64,000 nucleotides of DNA from Brevibacillus formosus (GTDB lineage Bacteria > Bacillota > Bacilli > Brevibacillales > Brevibacillaceae), in NCBI RefSeq assembly GCF_003013405.1, contig NZ_PXZL01000001.1:434001-498000 (forward strand), written 5' to 3'. This document shows positions 44,963 through 55,489 of this stretch, piece after piece (positions within the stretch are counted from its first letter, which is position 1; each line of letters opens with the position of its first letter). The notes beneath the pieces were generated by a model. The model was not told where the DNA came from and did not search any database. It saw only the letters and a program-made list of their open reading frames with translations. Position numbers and translations under genes: made by a program.

Positions 44963-44994
44963 AAAAAACCACCCAGTCGGACTGACCTGAGTGG
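44963..44994 (-). terminator. intrinsic terminator after lgt
   Basis: On the minus strand CCACTCAG pairs with CTGGGTGG, followed by TTTTTT. Confidence 0.85.
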
Positions 44995-45016
44995 CATTGA
45001 ATATGGCATGTTGACG

Positions 45017-45814
45017 TTATTCGATCGAGTTTTGGGAATGTCCTGCCTGCTTGCTTTTGCGTGCAAACACGAGCATCAATATGACACCGGCAGCAATCAA
45101 GCACAGACTGACTAATTGAGCGACACGCAGGGTATCGGCAATCAACAAACTGTCTGTACGCATGCCCTCAATGAAGAAGCGTCCAATCGAATACAGGATC
45201 ATGTAGCTGAACAAGACCTGTCCATCGAATTTTTTGAATCGGTACAGCATGAGCATGAGAATGCCGAAAACGATAAGGTTCCATATCGATTCATACAAGA
45301 ATGTAGGATGGTAATATTGTCCGCCGATAAACATTTGCTCGCGGATGAATGCGGGGAACTTCTCCATGAATTCGGCAGAAACAGCATCACCATGTGCTTC
45401 CTGGTTGATAAAGTTACCCCAGCGTCCGATAGCCTGCCCAAGAATAACGCTGGGCATAAAAATGTCAGCCAAACGAAGGAACGGCAGTTTGTGTTTTCGA
45501 ATATACCAGGCTCCTGCCAGAACTCCACCGATTAATCCACCGTGAATAGCCAAGCCGCCTTGCCAAACTGCGAAGATGTCCAGTGGGTTGTCTTTGTACT
45601 GCTGCCATTCAAACGTAACATAATACAATCTTGCACAAACGATGGCTGCTGGAATGATCAGAACCACCATGTTCAAGACGTGATCAGGATCAATGCCAGA
45701 ACGTTTGGAATTGTAGCGAGCGAGATAAGTACCCAAGAAAAACGCCAGCCCCATAATAATGCCATACCAGTGAATCTTTAAGGGGCCGATTGCAATTGCG
45801 ATCGGATCAATCAT
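45017..45814 (-). CDS. lgt: prolipoprotein diacylglyceryl transferase
   Basis: 265 residues from ATG 45814 (AAGGAGG upstream); the open frame extends upstream but only as noise. Seven membrane segments. The Lgt signature GRWGNFINQEAHG is intact, as are HWYGIIMGLAF and HGGLIGG. It transfers diacylglycerol from phosphatidylglycerol to the lipobox cysteine, so it acts on the several lipoproteins encoded in this window. Its own terminator follows. Confidence 0.95.
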   Translation of the reverse strand: MIDPIAIAIGPLKIHWYGIIMGLAFFLGTYLARYNSKRSGIDPDHVLNMVVLIIPAAIVCARLYYVTFEWQQYKDNPLDIFAVWQGGLAIHGGLIGGVLAGAWYIRKHKLPFLRLADIFMPSVILGQAIGRWGNFINQEAHGDAVSAEFMEKFPAFIREQMFIGGQYYHPTFLYESIWNLIVFGILMLMLYRFKKFDGQVLFSYMILYSIGRFFIEGMRTDSLLIADTLRVAQLVSLCLIAAGVILMLVFARKSKQAGHSQNSIE

Positions 45815-45887
45815 GAATGTGCCTCCTTGCCTCAAAACATCTGTGCCAAGTATAGCACAAATAGGCTGCTTGATTCCAACTAATGGC

Positions 45888-46802
45888 TTACTGGGACCGC
45901 AAAAAGCCGAGGATGGAATCAAGGGAGGCCCGTTTTGTGGGAGCAGAGACGGATGAGAATAAATCTCCGAATGTTTCCAGACGTTTGGGAACCGTATAAA
46001 TGGTGAAGTCTGTGGGATGACAATGGGGAACCTCTTCCCACAGGAGTGGCGTTGATACGGTTGCCTGCTCTTTTGCACGGGTTGAATAAGGGGCTGGCAA
46101 TGTTTTTCCCCGCCAGTGTTGCAAATAGTCAATGTACAGCTTATCCCCGCGATTCTTCACTAAGCGCTCGATAGTTAAAAGTGAGGGATGCTTGCTGACT
46201 AAATAGGATGCGATGAAATGCCCGACTTGGCGCGTCTGTTCAAACGTATAGCGGAGTTCGATTGGAACATATACTTGCAATCCGCTGGAACCAGATGTCT
46301 TGACCCATGAAGCCAGCTGTAATTCATCGAGCAGCTGTTTCAATAAGAGGGCTGACTCTATCACAACGGCAAAATCATCTGTGGAAGGGTCGAGGTCAAA
46401 CACAAGCTCTGTCGGAGTCTCATCCTTAGCGAGGTGAAAGGAGACGTGCCACTCCAATGCCGCTTGATTCGCCATCCACACGAGTGTTGCTCGATCATTG
46501 CACAGTACGTAACGGACATTTTCCCACGTATGTGTTTGTATCCAGTCGGGTGCATAGTCAGGAGCGTTTTTTTGATAGAAGTGCTTGTCACCGATTCCGT
46601 GCGGATAGCGAATGACGGTTAAGAGTCGATCCTTGCTATAGCGGAGCAGTGGGGCTGCGACAATCAACAAATAGCGCAAGTAATCTAGCTTGGTTACCTC
46701 GGCCTCTGGCCACAGGGGCTTGTCAGGGTTTGTGATGGACAATGTGTGATTGTCGATCGTCAGCTCGTACTCTTTTGTTGCAGGACGCAATGACGTTTTC
46801 AC
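45888..46802 (-). CDS. LigD-type NHEJ polymerase/primase domain protein
   Basis: 304 residues from GTG 46802. Stand-alone archaeo-eukaryotic primase-like polymerase of the LigD family: FYQKNAPDYAPDW near residue 75, metal-binding FDLDPSTDDF, the SGSSGLQVYVPI active-site loop and KLYIDYLQHWRGKT. In B. subtilis LigD this domain is fused behind the ligase; here the ligase is a separate gene at 51324-52265, upstream on the same strand. With Ku (56432-57391) it should fill ends during non-homologous end joining. It is divergent from the gerA-type operon. Confidence 0.9.
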   Translation of the reverse strand: MKTSLRPATKEYELTIDNHTLSITNPDKPLWPEAEVTKLDYLRYLLIVAAPLLRYSKDRLLTVIRYPHGIGDKHFYQKNAPDYAPDWIQTHTWENVRYVLCNDRATLVWMANQAALEWHVSFHLAKDETPTELVFDLDPSTDDFAVVIESALLLKQLLDELQLASWVKTSGSSGLQVYVPIELRYTFEQTRQVGHFIASYLVSKHPSLLTIERLVKNRGDKLYIDYLQHWRGKTLPAPYSTRAKEQATVSTPLLWEEVPHCHPTDFTIYTVPKRLETFGDLFSSVSAPTKRASLDSILGFLRSQ

Positions 46803-46875
46803 CTTCTTTTGAAACGGTATAGGTGTTCCTACTATCTCCCATTCATGCTCCTCTATGTAATGGAAATACCTCTGC

Positions 46876-46905
46876 GCATATATTTCCTGTCATTCAACCA
46901 TAATA
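46876..46905 (+). promoter_or_regulatory. sigma-G promoter of the germinant receptor operon
   Basis: GCATA (46876-46880), 18-bp spacer, CATAATA (46899-46905). This fits the forespore sigma-G consensus (gHATR, 18 bp, CATnHTA) exactly and places transcription start just before ATG 46935, which supports that start. Confidence 0.75.
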
Positions 46906-46934
46906 CGGGTAGATTTCCAGTGGTTGGTGATGAA

Positions 46935-48539
46935 ATGAAATTCAAGAAGAAAGATAAAATGAAGGAACTGATTGAGACAATGAATGCCTGCAGCTTGATT
47001 GAGCTGGAGGGTATACCGATTTCGCCTCAATTGGAAGAGAACATTGATTTGTTGAAAAAAATGTTCGCTGATTGCTCCGATTTTGTCATACGAGAATTCC
47101 GCCAAAAAAACAGTGTCCGAGCGATTGCTGTCTTCGTCGATGGGCTAATTGATACAAAAGAGGTTAATTCAGCACTGAAATCGTTGATGGTGCTTGAAGA
47201 CGGCGATGACGATATAAAAGTGATAGAAGAGTCACTTTTACCTGTTTCCCAGATGGGAAGAGTAGACGATTATAAAAAGCTGCTACAGGCTGTGCTTTCA
47301 GGTGATACAGGCATTCTGGTAGAGGGAAATACAGAAGCGCTGACGCTCGGCATTCGGGGAGCAGAAAAACGCTCAGTTAACGAACCGGAAGGAGAAGCGG
47401 TCGTCCGGGGACCGCGTGAGGGTTTTATCGAAAATATTCGCACGAACACGTCGATGCTGCGGCGCAAATTGCGAACACCTCGTTTGAAAATGAAGTCCTT
47501 GGTAGTTGGACGTGAGACGAACACCAATCTGGTGGTTGCCTTTCTGGATGGGATTGCTGATCCAGAGATCGTACAGGAGGTCACTGGTCGAATCAGCAAG
47601 ATTAATTTAGATGCTGTGCTGGAAAGCGGATATATCGAAGAAATGATCCAGGATAACACATACTCGCCTTTCCCTCAGCTTATGTATTCCGAGCGCCCGG
47701 ACACGGTTGCTGGGGCATTGCTGGAAGGACGTGTCGCGATATTTGTGGATGGAACACCGATGGTTTTAATCGCGCCTGTTACGTTTTGGATGATGATGCA
47801 GGCCAGTGAGGATTACTACGAGCGATTTCAAATGGCTACGCTTGTTCGCCTGCTGCGTTATGTATTTCTCATCATTTCGCTCATTACCCCTGCTTTATAT
47901 GTGGCCATTACGACACATCACCAACAGATGCTACCAACCACGCTCCTTTTAAGTATTGCGGCTGCGCGCGAGTCTATTCCTTTTCCGGCTATCGTGGAGG
48001 CTTTCATCATGGAAATTTCTTTTGAAGCCTTGCGAGAAGCGGGGATTCGTCTCCCGAAAACGGTCGGGCAAGCCGTTAGTATTTTAGGTGCGCTGGTCGT
48101 TGGTCAGGCAGCCGTGCAGGCAGGGATTGTTTCTGCCCCCATGGTTATCGTCGTATCGCTCACAGGGATTGCCTCGTTTACCATCCCGCATTTTAATGCA
48201 TCAATTTCCTTGCGAATGCTGCGTTTTCCGATCATGATTGCGGCTTCCATTCTCGGCATCTACGGAATGCTGGTATTGTTATTGCTAATCCTCGGGCATA
48301 TGGCTAACCTGCGCTCTTTTGGTGTCCCTTATTTATCGCCGTTAGGACCGATTTCGATCGGCGATCTCAAAGACGTACTGATGAGGGCACCGTGGTCAAT
48401 GATGGAAAAACGCCCGAGCTTTTTGGGTGTACAAAATGCGAGGCGTATGAACGATGGTTATGCCAATTCTATTCAGCAAAGAGGAGGGCAATCAGGGATG
48501 ACAGGCAACCGTCAACCAAACGAGGAGGGACAATCGTGA
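46935..48539 (+). CDS. germinant receptor subunit A (GerAA family)
   Basis: 534 residues from ATG 46935; upstream in-frame starts fall before or inside the sigma-G promoter. A hydrophilic N-domain of about 240 residues is followed by five or six membrane helices. Family hallmarks are DFVIREF, VAFLDGIADPEIV, YSERPDTVAGALLEGRVAIFVDGTP and SIPFPAIVEAFIMEISFEALREAGIRLP. It lies in the spore inner membrane and helps sense germinant. The C-terminal 35 residues are Gln/Asn/Arg-rich. It overlaps the C subunit gene by 4 nt. Confidence 0.93.
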   Translation: MKFKKKDKMKELIETMNACSLIELEGIPISPQLEENIDLLKKMFADCSDFVIREFRQKNSVRAIAVFVDGLIDTKEVNSALKSLMVLEDGDDDIKVIEESLLPVSQMGRVDDYKKLLQAVLSGDTGILVEGNTEALTLGIRGAEKRSVNEPEGEAVVRGPREGFIENIRTNTSMLRRKLRTPRLKMKSLVVGRETNTNLVVAFLDGIADPEIVQEVTGRISKINLDAVLESGYIEEMIQDNTYSPFPQLMYSERPDTVAGALLEGRVAIFVDGTPMVLIAPVTFWMMMQASEDYYERFQMATLVRLLRYVFLIISLITPALYVAITTHHQQMLPTTLLLSIAAARESIPFPAIVEAFIMEISFEALREAGIRLPKTVGQAVSILGALVVGQAAVQAGIVSAPMVIVVSLTGIASFTIPHFNASISLRMLRFPIMIAASILGIYGMLVLLLLILGHMANLRSFGVPYLSPLGPISIGDLKDVLMRAPWSMMEKRPSFLGVQNARRMNDGYANSIQQRGGQSGMTGNRQPNEEGQS

Positions 48540-49702
48540 AGGCTGTGACCCGCATTTTGGTGGTGTCGCTCTGTATGTTCCTAGTATCTGGTTGTTGGGA
48601 TCGCCGTGAAGTAAATGATATAGCTATCGTCATTGCAATGGCGATGGATAAGGAACCAGACGGCAGGTATCGGTTATCCATTCAGGTCCCCCTGGTCAGC
48701 AGCCTAGGCGCCCAGTCCGGAGGTGGTGGGGGGACGAGTGGTGATAAGAGTTATTACGTTGATTCCGCAGTCGGCAGGACAATTCGGGAAGCGAATGGAT
48801 TGATCCAGGCAAGAATGTCTCGTGAAATTTACTACTCCCATCACCGAATGATCGTCATAGGCGAAGAACTGGCGAAGGACGGTATGTCGGATGTGCTCGA
48901 TATTGTGGCACGTTTTCCAGAAAATAGACTGACAGCTTACATTGTCATGACAAAAGGCAAAGCAATCGAATTACTAACCGCACAGCCCCAATTTGAACGT
49001 TTTTCAGGAGAAGCGATGCGGGAGTTGGTCAAGATGGGGGGCATTAATGTAACGTTGAAGGATGTGGCCCAGATGCTCGGTACACCTGGGGTTGATGCCA
49101 TCTTACCCGTTCTATCAGCCGTGGATTCCTATCCAAAAGGAAAGTCAAAAGAAATAGAGGCGACGGGGGTAGGGTTATTTCGACAAGACAAGCTCGTAAC
49201 CATTGCGAAGCCCAAAGAACTGCTCGGCTTGCGATTGTTCCAACGCGATTTTACACCGTTTTCTGTTGTGGTGTCCCTTACCAAGCACGAACGGCTTACG
49301 ATAACTCTTTCGAAAGGAAGGGCGAATATCAAGCCCGTAGTTAGGAAAGGCCGCATCCATTTCAAAATTGACCTATACGCTTCTGCCGTTGTGGTGGAGA
49401 ATCAGTCACACCTCGATCTTGAGGAAGAGAAAAATATTAGAATGCTGCAAGCGAAGCTCGTCGAGCAGATCAATAACGGTGTGAACCATATGATGCAAAC
49501 GATCCAAAAGAAACAATCAGACTTCATTGGGTTAGGAATCGCCTTGTCAAGAAATAATCCGCGAGAGTGGCGAGACCGATATCGAAGCAGGTGGAATGAG
49601 GAGCTTCCGAAAATCACATATGAAATCCATTCCAAAGTGAACCTGATCAATGTCGGACAGACAACGAAGAATATAACCAAAGGTGAAGAGGATTATGAAT
49701 AG
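48536..49702 (+). CDS. germinant receptor subunit C (Ger(x)C lipoprotein)
   Basis: 388 residues from GTG 48536 with GAGGAGGG upstream. Lipoprotein signal with VSGC (Cys about residue 20) directly followed by WDRREVND, the hallmark of GerAC proteins. Then come AIVIAMAMDKEPDGRYRLSIQVPL and SHHRMIVIGEELAKDG. It is anchored outside the inner spore membrane and completes the receptor. Order A-C-small gene-B differs from the B. subtilis A-B-C order. Confidence 0.92.
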   Translation: MKAVTRILVVSLCMFLVSGCWDRREVNDIAIVIAMAMDKEPDGRYRLSIQVPLVSSLGAQSGGGGGTSGDKSYYVDSAVGRTIREANGLIQARMSREIYYSHHRMIVIGEELAKDGMSDVLDIVARFPENRLTAYIVMTKGKAIELLTAQPQFERFSGEAMRELVKMGGINVTLKDVAQMLGTPGVDAILPVLSAVDSYPKGKSKEIEATGVGLFRQDKLVTIAKPKELLGLRLFQRDFTPFSVVVSLTKHERLTITLSKGRANIKPVVRKGRIHFKIDLYASAVVVENQSHLDLEEEKNIRMLQAKLVEQINNGVNHMMQTIQKKQSDFIGLGIALSRNNPREWRDRYRSRWNEELPKITYEIHSKVNLINVGQTTKNITKGEEDYE

Positions 49703-49931
49703 AATATTTCTGGTCTTTTTTGTCTTCATGCTGTTACTTTCCCTCGGAGAATTCATCCTGAAGCGAAAAGGCATGGATGGAAGACAGCAGCGAGTCATCT
49801 TTATTTTCTACACCCTAACCATTATTTGTCTGATCGCTTTGCAATTCCAGTATTATCAAATCCTGCCTACGAGTAACATCATGAACATTTTCTCTCCCCA
49901 TGTGAAGCGGTGGGTGGATCAGTTCGTATAA
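49695..49931 (+). CDS. small membrane protein in ger operon
   Basis: 78 residues from ATG 49695, starting inside the gerC-like gene end with AAAGGTG upstream. Two hydrophobic segments (about residues 3-20 and 35-55) flank a basic loop. It may match the small GerD/2TM-type subunits reported for some germinant receptors (the D subunit), but I base this only on size, topology and position. The gerB-like gene follows 12 nt later. Confidence 0.7.
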   Translation: MNRIFLVFFVFMLLLSLGEFILKRKGMDGRQQRVIFIFYTLTIICLIALQFQYYQILPTSNIMNIFSPHVKRWVDQFV

Positions 49932-49943
49932 GGAGGCCCAAGT

Positions 49944-51302
49944 ATGATTCACAAGCAAGTTGTCAATCATCGACAAATTGCCTGGCTCGTCGGCAGTGTC
50001 TTGATGACAGGAATGATGATCAGTTTCTTGCGATCTGTCGTTCAGGTAGCAAGGATGGATGCTTGGTTCTCTCAAATTATCCCCATCATTTATGCGCTTT
50101 TTATCGCCTACGTTTTGAGTAAGCTGGTGGAGGCTTATCCTGGGAAGAATATCTTTGAAATCTTGTTTATTATTGGCGGGAAATGGATTGGTGGAGCTGT
50201 CAATCTACTCATTTTGTTTTACATTTGGATCATCCTGGCGATCGATATTAAAGGGGCTGCTGATTTTTTACATATCTCGTTATTGCCAAACACACCATTG
50301 GAGGTCGTCTTACTCGTCTTCGTCTTACTGATGATGTACTATGGTAAAACGAGTCTTGAGGTGGCGGCGCGGGTAAACGAGTTTTATTTTCCTCTTTATT
50401 TCATCATGTGCATTTCGTTATATTTCCTGCTGATGAATGAATACAACATAGAGCGATTGGAACCAATCTTGACCAGTCGATTGGATCGGATCGTGGTCAG
50501 CAACTTTTTACCAGTAGGTGTATATGGTGATATTTTTCTCATTGGGGCATTCTTACATGCCATTGTAGAGCCGCGGCTATTTTATGCTGCGATGAAGCAC
50601 GGGGTCATTATTGTTGGCTTTGGAACGACGATTATACTGGTCGTCTTGCTCGGGGTGATGGGCTACATTATCGCCGGTCGGCTGAATTTCCCCATCTATA
50701 TTCTCGTTCAGCAAATCCACATTACAGATTTTTTGGACAGGGTCGAAATGATCCTCTTTAGTATTTGGTTCCCCGCTTTCACAATTAAAGTCATTGTCGC
50801 TTACTTGGCATTTTTAGTGGGGGTGGGATCATTTGGGGGACAGCGGCATTACAATACACTCAATGCACCGTGTGGATGGTTTATCGTTGTGTCGTCCATA
50901 TTCGCGTTTCCCAATATAGCACATATCGATCAATTTATTAGTTATAGCTTGCCGATGATCGTGCTTGGCTTCCAATTGCCGCTAGCGCTCTTTTTGCTTG
51001 TTCATGTAAGTCGAAAGAATAAAGGAAGAGAGCAAAGCCTCATTCCCGAAGGAACGAAGCTTTATCGATTTTACCGGTCGATGGTGTGGACCACGACAGT
51101 CTGTTTAAGTGGTTGTGTGATCGTGATATTGATTGGGGACTTTTTTAAGGATAAATCAGCGTTAAGTGGGGGTGCGACAGCTGTTGCCTACATTACCCTC
51201 TTACTGATAGCGCTGTTGACGAGCTACGGGGAAATGCAGGCTCTTAATCATGGCAAGCAAAAACTGGGAAGAGCAAAACAGGCTGGATCGTTTCGACAAT
51301 GA
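49944..51302 (+). CDS. germinant receptor subunit B (GerAB-type permease) with C-terminal extension
   Basis: 452 residues. The first 365 or so show ten membrane helices of the endospore germination permease (spore APC) family, with IAWLVGSVLMTGMMI at the start and FLPVGVYGDIFLIGAF in the middle. GerAB proteins are usually about 365 residues; here some 85 more follow, with two extra hydrophobic segments (TTTVCLSGCVIVILIG and AVAYITLLLIALLT) and a basic tail. It probably holds the germinant-binding site, as in B. subtilis GerAB. It converges on the ligase gene without a visible terminator. Confidence 0.9.
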   Translation: MIHKQVVNHRQIAWLVGSVLMTGMMISFLRSVVQVARMDAWFSQIIPIIYALFIAYVLSKLVEAYPGKNIFEILFIIGGKWIGGAVNLLILFYIWIILAIDIKGAADFLHISLLPNTPLEVVLLVFVLLMMYYGKTSLEVAARVNEFYFPLYFIMCISLYFLLMNEYNIERLEPILTSRLDRIVVSNFLPVGVYGDIFLIGAFLHAIVEPRLFYAAMKHGVIIVGFGTTIILVVLLGVMGYIIAGRLNFPIYILVQQIHITDFLDRVEMILFSIWFPAFTIKVIVAYLAFLVGVGSFGGQRHYNTLNAPCGWFIVVSSIFAFPNIAHIDQFISYSLPMIVLGFQLPLALFLLVHVSRKNKGREQSLIPEGTKLYRFYRSMVWTTTVCLSGCVIVILIGDFFKDKSALSGGATAVAYITLLLIALLTSYGEMQALNHGKQKLGRAKQAGSFRQ

Positions 51303-51323
51303 GGGCGAAAGTCAAAGGGGGCC

Positions 51324-52265
51324 TTACTCTAAAACACACTGGTGTGGAGGGACATCCACAAAGCCTTGTATGCTTGGCTGTCGCAAGGAATGCCCTTCCT
51401 TCCACTCTGCAAATTTGATTTTGACGGTAATTTTCGGCTGTATCCATAACGTATTGGCTGCGCGTGGTGGCTTGTTAACAAAAGCCATCTTCTGTTGGAC
51501 GAGGGGCTGGATTCTCTCCGTAAAATCGCGCCAGTCCGTGTGCGTCAATTTTCCGGTACCGGCATGACCGATGTACCAAAAAGAACCTTTTTGATCGAAC
51601 AGACCCAGAAGCAACGAATTGACAATATGATTCCGAAGCGTGATACCGCCTACAACAGCGATGAGATCCCGGTAGTACTTTTTCTTTCTCCAGCGCTGAT
51701 CCTTTCCGTTGATCAAGTAGCTGCTTGACGAATCCTTCATAATGATTCCTTCCATGCCTTGCGCTTCGATGACACGATAAAGAGCGTCTCCATCTGGAAA
51801 GTTTTCAACTAGCTGCACATGAGGAGTAGGCGTGATGATTTTTCGTAGTATTTGTTGTCGCTCTGACAGTGGGTAGGAGGTTACCCATTCATGGTTCCAG
51901 TACAGGACATCAAAGACCATGTATGTGACAGGGACGAGCTTTTGTGTCTGGGGGACTTTTTCTAAACGTCGCAGCCCGTCTCTCTTCATGACCTCGTAAA
52001 AGGAAGGCTTTCCGTCCGAACCGAGAGCGATTATTTCTCCATCCAAAATCACAGAATCGGCACGGCAGTACGAGTGAATATCGGTTACCTCTGGGTAGTG
52101 GAAAGTCCGTTCATTTAATTTTCGGTTGAACAGTTTGACCTCGTATCCATCGTAATAGGTAAGAATGCGAACGCCATCCCATTTCACTTGGCCTATCCAT
52201 TGTGGTCCTTCTGGTATGGCTTCCGTGCTGGTAGGCTCAAAAGGAAATAGCGGAGTTAGTTCCAT
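51324..52265 (-). CDS. ATP-dependent DNA ligase (LigD-type ligase domain)
   Basis: 313 residues from ATG 52265 (AGAGGTGG upstream); GTG 52274 is possible. Motif I is VKWDGVR with the adenylated Lys; motif III is ILDGEIIAL, motif IV EGIIMKD, motif V WRKKKYYRDLIAVVGG. A short oligonucleotide-binding domain follows (SFWYIGHAGTGK). No polymerase or nuclease domain is attached, unlike most LigD proteins. It would seal breaks held by Ku. The separate polymerase gene lies downstream on the same strand beyond the ger operon. Confidence 0.92.
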   Translation of the reverse strand: MELTPLFPFEPTSTEAIPEGPQWIGQVKWDGVRILTYYDGYEVKLFNRKLNERTFHYPEVTDIHSYCRADSVILDGEIIALGSDGKPSFYEVMKRDGLRRLEKVPQTQKLVPVTYMVFDVLYWNHEWVTSYPLSERQQILRKIITPTPHVQLVENFPDGDALYRVIEAQGMEGIIMKDSSSSYLINGKDQRWRKKKYYRDLIAVVGGITLRNHIVNSLLLGLFDQKGSFWYIGHAGTGKLTHTDWRDFTERIQPLVQQKMAFVNKPPRAANTLWIQPKITVKIKFAEWKEGHSLRQPSIQGFVDVPPHQCVLE

Positions 52266-52389
52266 AGCTGCCACCTCTATGTTTAGTTGGGACTTGCCCA
52301 GTTTTCTAATACAGTTTCACGGATGGGCATGATCTATACGAGTGGTGCTGGAAGATGAATTCCTGTGTGAATTTTACGAAACTTTTTTA

Positions 52390-52418
52390 TTGATTAAGTA
52401 TTGAATTCGAGCTATACT
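52390..52418 (+). promoter_or_regulatory. strong sigma-A promoter of a noncoding transcript
   Basis: TTGATT (52390-52395), 17 bp, TATACT (52413-52418). The predicted start is about 52425, directly before the structured region, and no open reading frame follows. Confidence 0.7.
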
Positions 52419-52424
52419 ACCTGT

Positions 52425-52595
52425 ATAAAGTAACTGGGTTAGCGGGTTGGGCTGTATCTGGTTGAGCTGCTTCCTCCTTCCGTGGTACGTCCACCACACC
52501 TCATGGGAAGGGAGCTGCTCTCTGATATGGCCCTCTTTGCGTCTCTTGCTCCAGTTGGGAATGTTTGTTGTTCACTTTCTTTAATCCTTTTTTCA
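52425..52595 (+). ncRNA. candidate structured small RNA, 6S-like rod
   Basis: A transcript of about 170 nt predicted from its promoter to a T-rich stretch (52577-52593). Outer stem AACTGG (52432-52437) with CCAGTT (52551-52556); after an open region, a fully paired 10-bp stem of 52449-52458 with 52524-52533; then GAGC with GCTC (52464-52467/52517-52520), GCTTCCT with AGGGAGC (52469-52475/52509-52515), and a terminal GTGG-TACGT-CCAC hairpin. The long rod with a large internal bubble and the length recall 6S RNA, which binds RNA polymerase. I cannot confirm that family. The next gene has its own promoter, so this is not simply its leader. Confidence 0.5.
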
Positions 52596-52625
52596 TTGAT
52601 ATACAATTAGAGACTTGTTTATAAT
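52596..52625 (+). promoter_or_regulatory. sigma-A promoter of the DUF1904 gene
   Basis: TTGATA (52596-52601), 18 bp, TATAAT (52620-52625), 36 bp before TTG 52662. Confidence 0.6.
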
Positions 52626-52661
52626 GACTGTGCGAATTCATTTACGAAAGAAGGAATTGAC

Positions 52662-52991
52662 TTGCCGTTTCTTCGGTTTAAAGGCTTTGCGAAGCAAGAC
52701 ATAGAGCCCATTTCTCAGATTCTTATAGAAGAGTTTTCCAAAATTGCTGAGGTAGCTCAGGAAAAGGTGAAATTGGAGCTGCTTCAGGTAGAGCAACTAA
52801 CAAACAGTCCTTTGTCTGTAGAGATTATGATGTTTCCGCGTGAACAAAAGCAACATGATGCGATTGCTAGTGCCATACACGACATTTTGAAGAAGCAAGG
52901 CTTTCTGCAAATCCATATTTTCTTCATTCTGCTATCGCCCTCTCTCTATTATAAAGAAGGACTGCCGTTGCAAATCGGAATGGCGAAATAA
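52662..52991 (+). CDS. DUF1904 family protein
   Basis: 109 residues from TTG 52662 with AAGAAGGA upstream. The tautomerase-like alpha/beta pattern of DUF1904 is visible: PFLRFKGFAKQDIEPIS, then VEIMMFPREQKQHDAIASAI, then IHIFFILLSPSLYYKEG. It lacks an obvious catalytic N-terminal Pro role beyond Pro2, which is present. The function is unknown. Its own promoter precedes it and a bidirectional terminator follows. Confidence 0.8.
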   Translation: MPFLRFKGFAKQDIEPISQILIEEFSKIAEVAQEKVKLELLQVEQLTNSPLSVEIMMFPREQKQHDAIASAIHDILKKQGFLQIHIFFILLSPSLYYKEGLPLQIGMAK

Positions 52992-53000
52992 CCAAGAAAA

Positions 53001-53036
53001 AAGGTCGAGATCCTCCAACAGGATTTCGACCTTTTT
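53001..53036. terminator. bidirectional terminator
   Basis: AAGGTCGAGATCCT (53001-53014) pairs with AGGATTTCGACCTT (53020-53033), with T runs on both strands. Confidence 0.85.
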
Positions 53037-53039
53037 CTA

Positions 53040-53210
53040 TTAATAATAGAGGCTTTCGGATTGCAGGCACTTGGAGCATGTTCGCGTAAGTGGAGTTTCG
53101 ATGTAGACGTGGTTGCAGTCCTGTTGAATGAGTCGCAATTGTTGTTTAGATTGCTCTAGCTCAGCCTCTAGTCGAATGATCTTTTCACGTAAACGACTGG
53201 CTTCCTCCAT
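53040..53210 (-). CDS. 56-residue coiled-coil/zinc-knuckle protein
   Basis: A short gene from ATG 53210 with GAAGGGGG upstream. Residues 1-30 form a heptad-type helix (LREKIIRLEAELEQSKQQL). Residues 31-50 carry CNH and CSKC, enough for a zinc site. The pattern is that of a small DNA- or RNA-associated dimer, but no family is recognised. It lies 15 nt after the thiC stop on the same strand, so it may share the thiC transcript, and the bidirectional terminator ends it. Confidence 0.65.
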   Translation of the reverse strand: MEEASRLREKIIRLEAELEQSKQQLRLIQQDCNHVYIETPLTRTCSKCLQSESLYY

Positions 53211-53225
53211 AGGCATCCCCCTTCA

Positions 53226-55236
<2,011 letters not shown>

Positions 55237-55489
55237 TTTTATTTTGGATTGCAAGAATAGGATAACGGGAAGTCCATTTAATTTCAAGGAAAACTTTCCT
55301 GTGGGAAAATTGCAGGTGTGCAACACATTTTCCTCCCCCCTATTCTCGTGAATCGGACTAAAACTGTTTCTGTAGACCCACATGATTCCTATCTGTTACG
55401 ATGAAGTTCGAAAAAAAGCAACTGCTTCCAGCGCTTTGATTTTCAGCGTTGTCGGAGCAGGATGGAGAAGTATTTTGAGGTGATGAGGT
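55237..55489. other. divergent region between thiC leader and cation transporter
   Basis: This holds the thiC promoter on the minus strand and the transporter promoter on the plus strand. A long inverted repeat (GGAAAACTTTCC, about 55288-55299) is visible; no gene is seen. Confidence 0.4.
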
